Source: DASYAN01 sp036501345 (GTDB taxonomy: Bacteria > Chloroflexota > Ktedonobacteria > Ktedonobacterales > Ktedonobacteraceae). Taken from it: 5,479 bases of DNA. Below, one piece after another: positions 1-5,390 of the stretch. The notes under the pieces were generated by a model. That model saw nothing but the letters and a program-made list of their open reading frames with translations. It did no database searches and was not told where the DNA came from. The number at the start of each line of letters is the position of its first letter. The stretch's first letter is position 1. The translations under genes were made by a program, and so were the position numbers. The stretch is from positions 1 through 5,479 of the forward strand of contig DASYAN010000117.1 in assembly GCA_036501345.1 (NCBI GenBank), in the 5' to 3' direction.

Positions 1-1
1 T

Positions 2-262
2 GATACCGGAGTCGGTGTTCGCTCTGAAGAGTTGCCGCGTATATTTGAACGTTTCTATAAAACAGATCGGGCGCGTGCCAAAGTAGGTTTCATTGGGCCT
101 GGTGGCGGAGGAACAGGCCTGGGCCTTGCTATCGCTCGTCACGTAGTTGAAGCTCATGGTGGGCGTATCTGGGCTGAGAGTACTCTCGGTGAAGGGAGTA
201 CTTTCACGTTTACTCTCCCCATCTTCAAACCAATAGAGCACACTGAAGGACCCAACACCTAG
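2..262 (+). CDS. Sensor histidine kinase, C-terminal fragment (5' end outside window)
   Basis: This is the last 86 residues of a histidine kinase; the frame is open to the left edge, so the gene begins upstream. What is visible is the C-terminal half of a HATPase_c domain: the G1 box DTGVGV (fragment residues 1-6), the F box RIFERFYKTD (13-22), and a G2 box in GGGGTGLGLAI (34-44). The typical end follows, with HGGRIWAES and GSTFTFTLP. All nucleotide-binding motifs in view are intact, so this kinase should be active, unlike the CheA-like protein further right. The Gly-rich ATP lid and box spacing fit PhoR/ResE/WalK-type (HPK1) kinases that autophosphorylate a DHp histidine and pass phosphate to a response regulator. 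The sensor part and partner are not visible. It ends 55 nt before the next gene, same strand, so co-transcription is possible. Family call is firm; subfamily is not. Confidence 0.95.
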   Translation, partial: DTGVGVRSEELPRIFERFYKTDRARAKVGFIGPGGGGTGLGLAIARHVVEAHGGRIWAESTLGEGSTFTFTLPIFKPIEHTEGPNT

Positions 263-304
263 CATACCGTTGTCTGCAACTTACCCGCTTATGAACGGGC
301 TATT

Positions 305-310
305 GAGGAA
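305..310 (+). promoter_or_regulatory. Shine-Dalgarno sequence that fixes the start at 318
   Basis: GAGGAA lies 7 nt before the ATG at 318. Neither the upstream in-frame TTG (270) nor the ATG (291) has a comparable site, so 318 is the preferred start. Confidence 0.7.
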
Positions 311-317
311 GAACTGC

Positions 318-956
318 ATGAAATCTAAGTTTAAACAACGATTGCAGTATACAACACGTCTCCAGCAGGGAGAAACACCAGAAGCGATCTTCGCCGATCT
401 CACCAACCTTTTGCAAGCTGCAGAGGCGTACGCCGATCGGAACAACCATCAGCAGGCCCTAGATATCTATGCACAGGTAATTAACGCCCATCTGGCGACA
501 AATGAGGCATTGCTTATTTCGCTCTTTGATCGGGCCATTATTGAGTTCCTGCCACAACTGGACATGCTGCTTTTTGAAGCTAGTAGCTTGATCATCTCAG
601 AGCCATCTCAGCCCCCTGATCCATCAAACATACCTGATTCATCGAAGTCCATCACTTCTCCGACACCAGTTGCAGTTAGCATGTCACCATTACTTACCCC
701 TGAAGTAAGACGCAGTTGGCTTGAGCGGCTCTTCGCTCTCTGGCTCAAACGTATAGACATATCCCAAATTGGCGAACAACTGCAAGAGATCATCTTTGAA
801 GTCGCATGGAGCGAGGACATGGCCTTTTTGCGCCATCTCGTGGAGTCTGAACTTCAACATAATACTTCTTCCGATACCTATGTGCATGGCGGCGACTCTG
901 TAAAGCAGTCACATACACGTACTTTGGAACAATTCCTCCAACAACTTCTGCAATAG
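318..956 (+). CDS. Uncharacterised 212-aa protein with TPR-like N-terminus
   Basis: I do not recognise this protein. From the ATG at 318 it is 212 residues. Residues 1-90 look all-helical and include a TPR-like stretch (about 29-60, with AAEAYADRNNHQQALDIYAQV) of the kind that binds other proteins. Residues 94-122 are a Pro/Ser/Thr-rich linker that is probably disordered. Residues 127-180 are again helical (SWLERLFALWLKRIDI, then FLRHLVESEL), followed by a polar stretch and a final helix rich in Gln and Leu. There is no signal peptide, transmembrane segment or catalytic motif, so it is probably cytoplasmic. The helical pattern vaguely resembles the C-terminal part of SWIM zinc-finger proteins, but no zinc ligands are present; that resemblance is a weak impression. 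It starts 55 nt after the histidine kinase and may share its transcript. It is likely a real gene, given the good ribosome binding site and codon-like composition. Confidence 0.75.
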   Translation: MKSKFKQRLQYTTRLQQGETPEAIFADLTNLLQAAEAYADRNNHQQALDIYAQVINAHLATNEALLISLFDRAIIEFLPQLDMLLFEASSLIISEPSQPPDPSNIPDSSKSITSPTPVAVSMSPLLTPEVRRSWLERLFALWLKRIDISQIGEQLQEIIFEVAWSEDMAFLRHLVESELQHNTSSDTYVHGGDSVKQSHTRTLEQFLQQLLQ

Positions 957-1040
957 CATCCTTGCAGTAACATGATTTAACACCTGCCTTTGGGTACCAC
1001 GCCCGCCCGACAAAGTTATTGCCCGGATGGTAGGGGCTCA

Positions 1041-1061
1041 ATTTGCTTGTGGGTAGCAAAT
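1041..1061 (+). terminator. Weak candidate terminator hairpin
   Basis: A perfect 7-bp inverted repeat, ATTTGCT / AGCAAAT, encloses a 7-nt loop. It is followed by a pyrimidine-rich stretch with several T residues (1062-1074) but no uninterrupted T run. The stem is AT-rich, so it would be a weak intrinsic terminator. Position, 85 nt after the stop of the 212-aa gene, is its main support. Confidence 0.25.
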
Positions 1062-1325
1062 CTTTCATTTCCCCACTTCGAGATTTTGCGGTAATACCTT
1101 GATAATCTATCTGTCAACAACAAGATATGCTCAAACCAGTAAACCAACCTCTTTGTACAAGAGCCTACATAAGTTACCATCCATCCTGAAAAAGAATGTC
1201 TTGAAGAATCAGGAATCTTAAGGCAATTTTTATGTGATATACGTTGCAACTTTTTGCATCTATATGGTAACATTGCGTGTATAAGATGAAGTCTGCACCA
1301 ACACAACGAATCAGGAGTGATGCAA

Positions 1326-1358
1326 ATGTCTTATTTTGTTAGACATTACGAAATTTGA
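1326..1358 (+). other. Possible 10-codon leader ORF
   Basis: ATG at 1326 opens a 10-codon frame (MSYFVRHYEI) ending at TGA 1356-1358. AGGAG at 1313-1317 sits 8 nt upstream, an ideal Shine-Dalgarno spacing. An in-frame ATG at 1320 is too close to it. A TATAAG (1280-1285) could be a -10 element, though no good -35 is seen. Small hairpins follow (1373-1390, 1402-1424). This could be a translated leader of the chemosensory cluster or simply chance. Confidence 0.2.
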
Positions 1359-1401
1359 AAAGCTTGGTATCAACACGCGTTTTAACGTGTAACGTTATTG
1401 C

Positions 1402-1424
1402 TCTCGCTCAAAACATCAGCGGGA
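1402..1424 (+). other. Small inverted repeat in the upstream region
   Basis: TCTCGCT (1402-1408) can pair with AGCGGGA (1418-1424) through 7 bp including one G-U, with a 9-nt loop. No T tract follows, so it is not a normal terminator. It would only matter if transcription starts upstream of it. Confidence 0.25.
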
Positions 1425-1474
1425 AAGTGACAAATTAAACACAAAAGCGCAAATTTATCAGGTCTTTGTAAGGT

Positions 1475-1509
1475 TGTCTATTACTTGGCATAGCGATGTC
1501 TATTACTTG
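1475..1509 (+). promoter_or_regulatory. Perfect 13-bp direct repeat, likely activator binding site
   Basis: TGTCTATTACTTG occurs at 1475-1487 and again, identical, at 1497-1509. The period is 22 bp, close to two turns of B-DNA, so two proteins bound here would lie on the same DNA face. The downstream copy ends 3 bp before the candidate -35 element, the usual place for a transcription activator, often a dimeric response regulator, that contacts RNA polymerase. The binding protein is unknown. Confidence 0.5.
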
Positions 1510-1512
1510 CTC

Positions 1513-1541
1513 TTGTGTGTTGATGGAATGTCGGGTACAAT
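1513..1541 (+). promoter_or_regulatory. Candidate sigma-A-type promoter for the chemosensory cluster
   Basis: The -35 element TTGTGT (1513-1518) and the -10 element TACAAT (1536-1541) are separated by 17 bp. The -10 matches the consensus at five of six positions, but the -35 is poor (three of six), fitting a promoter that needs an activator. Transcription would begin near 1548, giving a leader of about 30 nt with the Shine-Dalgarno sequence at 1564-1570. Confidence 0.4.
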
Positions 1542-1563
1542 TTGGATAGTAGTGGGATGAGTA

Positions 1564-1570
1564 GAGAGGA
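1564..1570 (+). promoter_or_regulatory. Shine-Dalgarno sequence that fixes the start at 1578
   Basis: GAGAGGA lies 7 nt before the ATG at 1578. Upstream in-frame starts (TTG 1542, ATG 1557) lack such a site and would add residues not expected before a receiver domain. Confidence 0.75.
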
Positions 1571-1577
1571 CACCTGT

Positions 1578-1967
1578 ATGAGCAAACTAGTGATGGTTAT
1601 CGACGATTCAACAACAGTTCGTAAAATCATAGAAACATGTCTGGGACGGCAAGGATTCCAGGTCCTGGGCTTTCCAGACGGTGTTGAAGCTATGCGGTGG
1701 CTGATGGAACCGACATCCCGTATGCCGGATCTTGTATTTCTTGATATCGGTCTTCCTAAAATGGATGGTTACGAAGTTGCTCGTCGTCTTAAAACCAAAC
1801 CTCAGTTTAGCAATGCCGTTATCGTCATGCTCTCACGCAGAGATGGTATGATAGACCGCCTCAAAGGTCGTCTTGCCGGAGCCAAGGATTACATCACTAA
1901 ACCTTTCAAGACACAGGATATTATATCGATCACAGAATCATACCTAGGTATTCCTGCGCCACATTAG
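1578..1967 (+). CDS. Stand-alone response regulator receiver, PilG/CheY-like
   Basis: This 129-residue protein is a single receiver (REC) domain with no output domain. The acidic pair is Asp9-Asp10 (VMVIDDS), the phospho-acceptor is Asp56 (LVFLDIGLPKMDG), the switch Ser is Ser86 (VIVMLSRRDG), and the conserved Lys is Lys108 (YITKPF). All catalytic positions are present. The run LSRRDGMIDRLKGRLAGAKD followed by YITKPF (85-110) closely matches the alpha4-beta5 region of PilG in the Pil-Chp system, where PilG carries phosphate from PilL/ChpA to control type IV pilus extension. The start at 1578 gives the normal REC length. It lies 68 nt before the CheW-like gene and probably leads the operon. 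Its phosphodonor may be His103 of the large downstream protein, but that protein seems unable to autophosphorylate. The REC identity is certain; PilG type is likely; a pilus target is inference, since no pilus gene is in the window. Confidence 0.93.
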   Translation: MSKLVMVIDDSTTVRKIIETCLGRQGFQVLGFPDGVEAMRWLMEPTSRMPDLVFLDIGLPKMDGYEVARRLKTKPQFSNAVIVMLSRRDGMIDRLKGRLAGAKDYITKPFKTQDIISITESYLGIPAPH

Positions 1968-2019
1968 AACGTCAGGCAACTCACGCACGCAGGGATGGAT
2001 GGGTATGCTCTTGGGAATG

Positions 2020-2025
2020 AAGGGG
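2020..2025 (+). promoter_or_regulatory. Shine-Dalgarno sequence for the TTG start at 2036
   Basis: AAGGGG lies 10 nt before the TTG; a second purine run, AAGGA (2028-2032), is only 3 nt away. The first in-frame ATG of this gene is more than 80 codons inside the CheW domain, so the TTG start is needed. Confidence 0.55.
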
Positions 2026-2035
2026 ATAAGGATAT

Positions 2036-2623
2036 TTGAGCAAGTACGATATTCTGACCACTGCGTTAACGGATCAATCTCAAGTACTATTCCTGGAGGG
2101 GTTGAGTGATCAAGACTTCTGGCACTATGCTACTAAGCTGGCATCGGCAGCTCCAACTACTAAGGTTGAGATTGAACAATATTTAGAATGTGAGTTAGAG
2201 CAGAAGCGTTGTATTTTGCCTTTGGCAACATTGCGTGAGGTCGTCCCACCTCCTCACCAGATCACGCTTCTTCCCTCTATACCTGCATGGATGCCAGGGG
2301 TCACTGCATGGCGTGGTGAAACAATCGCTGCAGTCGACCTAGATGCTTATCTTAGGCTAGGTCCAACACAAATACGCTCAGATTATATACTCCTCGTTAT
2401 CCAGCAGAATGAGATCACGCTGGGCTTGTTTGTTGCTACTGTGAGGTCAATACCAACCCTAGATCAACAACAAATCTCGCCTCCCGAGCAAGCAATAGCA
2501 CAGTATCCCCACCTTGCTGCAGGAGCGATTGTAGGTACCTATGCCAACGCCCTGATACTTAATACTGGGATCATTCTCACCGATATCGTACAGCATATAA
2601 GAGAGGCGGCGGCATATGGATGA
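2036..2623 (+). CDS. CheW/PilI-like adaptor protein
   Basis: A 195-residue protein with one CheW domain. An N-terminal helical extension of about 45 residues (DFWHYATKLASAAPT) precedes it. The CheW fold starts near residue 48 (YLECELEQKRCILPLATLRE), continues through PPPHQITLLPSIPAWMPGVT (71-90) and RGETIAAVDLDAYL (93-106), which match the family pattern GxxxxRGxxxxVxDL, and ends with AIVGTYANALILNTGIILTD. In the family's usual GVLNLRG the Asn-Leu is replaced here by Ala-Trp. Such adaptors couple methyl-accepting receptors to the CheA kinase through its P5 domain. The start is TTG, supported by an upstream purine-rich site. The 3' end overlaps the next gene by 8 bp, a sign of translational coupling and of a shared complex. 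No receptor gene is visible in the window. The family is certain; the PilI-type role follows from its neighbours. Confidence 0.92.
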   Translation: MSKYDILTTALTDQSQVLFLEGLSDQDFWHYATKLASAAPTTKVEIEQYLECELEQKRCILPLATLREVVPPPHQITLLPSIPAWMPGVTAWRGETIAAVDLDAYLRLGPTQIRSDYILLVIQQNEITLGLFVATVRSIPTLDQQQISPPEQAIAQYPHLAAGAIVGTYANALILNTGIILTDIVQHIREAAAYG

Positions 2624-5093
2624 CATATTCCCTGCTTTAGATGAGATCGATAAGAGTGAACTCTCAGAAGACGATCTGGCTGTTTTGCAAGCTTTTGAGG
2701 CTATGGAAAATTGGCCTGCTATTCCCGACTCCTCACAATCTTCTGATCCTGCCCTCGTTGTGCCATTACCACACTTCAGTCCTGTCAATGACGACGGTAT
2801 GTTTATGCTCTTCATCTCCGAAGCAGAAGAAGATATTGCTAGCATGCAACAAACTTTGAAATATTTGGATCAGGAGGATCACATTAATCCAGCTCGTTTT
2901 GTGCGGCTACAACGCCTGGGTCATAAACTGCGTGGTACAGCTGGAGCTGTCGACTTTCCAATCATGTCAACCATTGCATCCCATGTAGAAGTGATTGCTG
3001 AACAGGTCACCGAGGGCAAGGTCTACCCCCTCGTTGGTATATACGCCCTTTCCCAGACTATTTCCGCTCTTGAACGTCACCTACGCGAAATTATATCCCA
3101 AGGCAAAGAGCCAGAGGGTGACATACTGCTGGCCACACTCGATGTAACTTATAGAAATTTGAACATCGATTTGCAGCTAGCAGACGAAAAAGGGCCTGTG
3201 CATACTCATCTTGTTGGTAATTCTGAACTATATACAGATACAATAGAGTCGTACGAAGATGCAGAAGATATTCAGCATGAAAACTTTGTATCTGCCCGTA
3301 TAACTACTCCATTGTCTCTAGACAGTGTGCAAGAGGCCACGCAACATTCGCATGGAAATACCCGCATTGATGTGAAACGCTTTGAAAAACTTTCCTGGCA
3401 TCTTGAGCAATTAGTGGAATTACGCACAGTCTTAGAAGATGCACAGATAGAAGTTGAAAAAGCATTACAAGAGTTACAAACATCTCAAATGCGTCTTCAG
3501 CACCTTGAACCAATGCTTTCTCTTTTCCTGACTAGTAGCCCTTTTCCTCAAAAAATGGGAGAAATGATTTCTTCTTCGCTAATTGCTCGTATTCTCAATG
3601 AAGCAATACAACGACGCAGTCCATTATCTTTCCGCAAATCTCGACTACAGCTACGCTCAGCCGCTGTTTCTACAGCGACTACCTGGGACGAATTGGACAT
3701 GGAGCGGTATTCCGAGAAAGACCTGCTACTACGCTCGCTTAAAGAAGCTATTGCTGATGTTTCTCTCACCACCACTCGTTTACAAGCCGCTCATGCTCAT
3801 CTCGCTATAGTCCAACAGGAATATGTATCTCGTGTTGCAGCGGTACGCAGTGCTACATTACAAATGCGCCAGGCCCCTTTGAGTGTCCTGGTACCGCGCT
3901 TACGGCGTGTTGTGACATTGAGCGCCCTGGCACAAACTCAAGAGGTTCAATTTGAAGTGATTGGGGAAACCATAGAGATTGATCAGGACACTCTGGAAGC
4001 ACTGGCTTTTCCCCTCGTACAACTACTGCGTACATGTATTGCAGATACCATTATCAGCACAAATAAAACAGAACAGGGACAGAAGGAACTATCGCGTATT
4101 TGGCTGTATATACGGGAAACTGGCAATGAGATCGTCTTAGAAATAGGCTTCTCGATGACTGTCCATGGAGGAGCCATCGATGCAATACGCGATTCGATCC
4201 AGCGCTTAAACGGTAAGATGTCATTGCGGCGTAATGGGGATGGTGGCGTTAGCTTCTTTCTGTACATTCCACGTTTGCAAGGGGCAGTGCGATGTTTACT
4301 CGTGCGCACAAATTTACAAAAACTTGTCATACCATTTTCACAGATACAGCGTATTGTAGATAGACAGGGAGAGAAGCTCGACAGAATCTATCATCTACGT
4401 GATCTTTTGGGTTTCCCAGCTCCAGCTCCTGTTGCAGCAATTTTGATGGAGCATAGCCAATCTGTACTAGTCATGCAGGAAACAGAGTTTGGTCAAATTG
4501 GTATCGCTGTAGACGAGGTAGTCGGCGAGATTGAACTCTTCGTGAAGCCCCTTAAATCCTATCTCCAGCGCCCTGGCATTATGGGTACAGCAATCGATGG
4601 TAAGGGCTGCGTGACACTGACGGTTGATCTACCGATGCTAGTAAGACACTACACGCATACTATCACCTTGGATAGCCTACGGAAGGCCAAGCAAGATGCA
4701 GAGAAGCCTGATCCAGTAGCCAAGCAGATACGTGTCCTGGTAGCCGATGATGCTGTGTATCTGCGACATTCAGTACGACAAACACTGCAACATGGCAATT
4801 ACACAGTGATTGAGGCACGAGATGGGATGGAAGCGATAGAGAAATTGCAAGAGAGTGTTCCCGAAGTGTGTGTGCTTGATGTAGAGATGCCAAATCTCAA
4901 TGGCTACGATGTTCTTAACATGGTGCACCAAACCCCAGAATTGAAGAACATGAAGGTGATTATGTTAACTTCGCGTAGCTCAGAAAAACATAGACTGCAT
5001 GCCATAGAACTGGGTGCGCATGCTTACCTCACAAAGCCCTGCTCTCAGGAAACTCTTTTGACTACCATCCAAGAATTATTTGCCTCTCCATAA
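2616..5093 (+). CDS. PilL/ChpA-like Hpt-CheA-CheW-REC hybrid with a degenerate ATPase domain
   Basis: This 825-residue protein has the PilL/ChpA order of domains. After an acidic N-terminus comes an Hpt domain (about 60-165) with phospho-acceptor His103 in LGHKLRGTAGAVDF. A disordered acidic linker (about 170-248) precedes a long helical P3-like dimerisation region (250-425), where WDELDMERYS (357-366) and VLVPRLRRVV (424-433) match PilL/ChpA. The HATPase/P4 region (about 434-552) is degenerate: PilL-type HMLRNAVDHGIE is here QLLRTCIADTII (469-480), there is no DxGxG, the ATP lid is missing, and HGGAID (517-522) stands where GxGxG should be. A P5 CheW-like domain follows (about 553-682; VDEVVGEIELFVKPL 632-646). 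The C-terminal receiver (705-822) is complete: Asp711, Asp712, Asp755, Thr785, Lys807. The start overlaps the CheW-like gene by 8 bp, with GAGAGG 9 nt upstream. I infer a pseudokinase phosphotransfer scaffold rather than an autokinase; a cryptic ATPase fold cannot be excluded. Confidence 0.92.
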   Translation: MDDIFPALDEIDKSELSEDDLAVLQAFEAMENWPAIPDSSQSSDPALVVPLPHFSPVNDDGMFMLFISEAEEDIASMQQTLKYLDQEDHINPARFVRLQRLGHKLRGTAGAVDFPIMSTIASHVEVIAEQVTEGKVYPLVGIYALSQTISALERHLREIISQGKEPEGDILLATLDVTYRNLNIDLQLADEKGPVHTHLVGNSELYTDTIESYEDAEDIQHENFVSARITTPLSLDSVQEATQHSHGNTRIDVKRFEKLSWHLEQLVELRTVLEDAQIEVEKALQELQTSQMRLQHLEPMLSLFLTSSPFPQKMGEMISSSLIARILNEAIQRRSPLSFRKSRLQLRSAAVSTATTWDELDMERYSEKDLLLRSLKEAIADVSLTTTRLQAAHAHLAIVQQEYVSRVAAVRSATLQMRQAPLSVLVPRLRRVVTLSALAQTQEVQFEVIGETIEIDQDTLEALAFPLVQLLRTCIADTIISTNKTEQGQKELSRIWLYIRETGNEIVLEIGFSMTVHGGAIDAIRDSIQRLNGKMSLRRNGDGGVSFFLYIPRLQGAVRCLLVRTNLQKLVIPFSQIQRIVDRQGEKLDRIYHLRDLLGFPAPAPVAAILMEHSQSVLVMQETEFGQIGIAVDEVVGEIELFVKPLKSYLQRPGIMGTAIDGKGCVTLTVDLPMLVRHYTHTITLDSLRKAKQDAEKPDPVAKQIRVLVADDAVYLRHSVRQTLQHGNYTVIEARDGMEAIEKLQESVPEVCVLDVEMPNLNGYDVLNMVHQTPELKNMKVIMLTSRSSEKHRLHAIELGAHAYLTKPCSQETLLTTIQELFASP

Positions 5094-5140
5094 ATCGGTA
5101 TTATTCGATCTATTTTGATCTTTATGCCTTCGAAATAGCA

Positions 5141-5184
5141 ATATGGTAAGTTCACAACATGCAATGCTTGTAAACTTATCATAT
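5141..5184. repeat. Long inverted repeat (17-position stem, 10-nt loop)
   Basis: Bases 5141-5157 and 5168-5184 are complementary at 16 of 17 positions counting one G-U pair; the only mismatch is C5153/A5172. The loop is 5158-5167. In RNA this would be a stable stem 48 nt downstream of the hybrid gene's stop. No T tract follows, so it is either an unusual terminator or mRNA 3'-end stabiliser, or part of an interspersed palindromic repeat. Confidence 0.6.
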
Positions 5185-5189
5185 ATCTA

Positions 5190-5247
5190 ATAGAGCTCGC
5201 TTCCAAAAAAAAACAAATTTTTTGGTGCGCCATTATTGGGGCTCTAT
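5190..5247. repeat. Nested inverted repeat with A-tract/T-tract core
   Basis: The outer arms ATAGAGC (5190-5196) and GCTCTAT (5241-5247) are perfectly complementary and extend by two more pairs (T-G, C-G). Inside them, CCAAAAAA (5203-5210) pairs with TTTTTTGG (5218-5225) around a 7-nt A-rich loop. It begins only 5 bp after the previous inverted repeat, so the two may form one element. A terminator role is possible but atypical, because the T run is inside the stem. Confidence 0.45.
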
Positions 5248-5376
5248 GGGACTAGAAAGACGATATTTGGGATGCTATAGTTTTCGTAGGCGGTCTCTTT
5301 GGAATAACGTTCCATCGGATCAAATGTATTACTGTTTATATTGATAAAAGCTGATTGCATTACCATTTTATAATAG

Positions 5377-5382
5377 AGGAGG
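5377..5382 (+). promoter_or_regulatory. Strong Shine-Dalgarno sequence before the last gene
   Basis: A perfect AGGAGG lies 8 nt before the ATG at 5391. It is the best ribosome binding site in the window and sets the start of the truncated gene. Confidence 0.8.
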
Positions 5383-5390
5383 ACCTGCTG

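Larger units (their letters stand above)
957..1577. other. Long non-coding region between the 212-aa gene and the chemosensory cluster
   Basis: About 620 bp without a convincing protein gene of normal size. From left to right it holds a weak hairpin that could end the upstream transcript (1041-1061), a possible 10-codon leader ORF (1326-1358), small inverted repeats (1373-1390, 1384-1396, 1402-1424), a perfect 13-bp direct repeat (1475-1509) and a likely promoter (1513-1541). The length and these structures suggest an independently regulated start of the downstream cluster. Minus-strand open frames here show no recognisable motif or ribosome binding context and are not called. Confidence 0.6.
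5094..5390. other. Intergenic region with two large inverted repeats
   Basis: The 297 bp after the hybrid gene hold a 44-nt inverted repeat (5141-5184), a nested inverted repeat (5190-5247), and then about 120 bp with only a minor repeat (TGGAA/TTCCA at 5300-5314) before a strong ribosome binding site. There is no convincing protein gene and no canonical terminator with a T run after a GC-rich stem. Confidence 0.6.

Noticed and set aside
270..317. Upstream starts (TTG 270, ATG 291) for the 212-aa gene
   Set aside because: Neither has a good Shine-Dalgarno sequence, while ATG 318 has GAGGAA 7 nt upstream.
948..967. Hairpin CTGCAA/TTGCAG spanning the stop codon of the 212-aa gene
   Set aside because: Only 6 bp with an 8-nt loop and no following T tract; too weak to call a terminator.
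1016..1306. Minus-strand open frame of 96 codons in the long non-coding region
   Set aside because: No recognisable motif, low-complexity Cys/Trp/His-rich translation typical of chance frames, no ribosome binding site support, and opposite to every other gene here.
1542..1577. Upstream starts (TTG 1542, ATG 1557) for the PilG-like receiver
   Set aside because: They overlap the likely transcription start and add 12 or 7 residues not expected before the receiver domain; ATG 1578 has a clear Shine-Dalgarno sequence.
2459..2845. Minus-strand open frame of 128 codons across the CheW/hybrid junction
   Set aside because: It is antisense to two well-supported domain-bearing genes and its Ser-rich translation has no family motif.
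5300..5314. Short inverted repeat TGGAA-TAACG-TTCCA as an operator
   Set aside because: Arms of 5 bp are expected by chance in a region this long, and no promoter is placed near it.
5341..5374. TATAAT at 5369-5374 with TTGATA at 5341-5346 as a promoter for the last gene
   Set aside because: The spacing is 22 bp and transcription would begin inside the Shine-Dalgarno sequence, so this is not a workable promoter for that gene.
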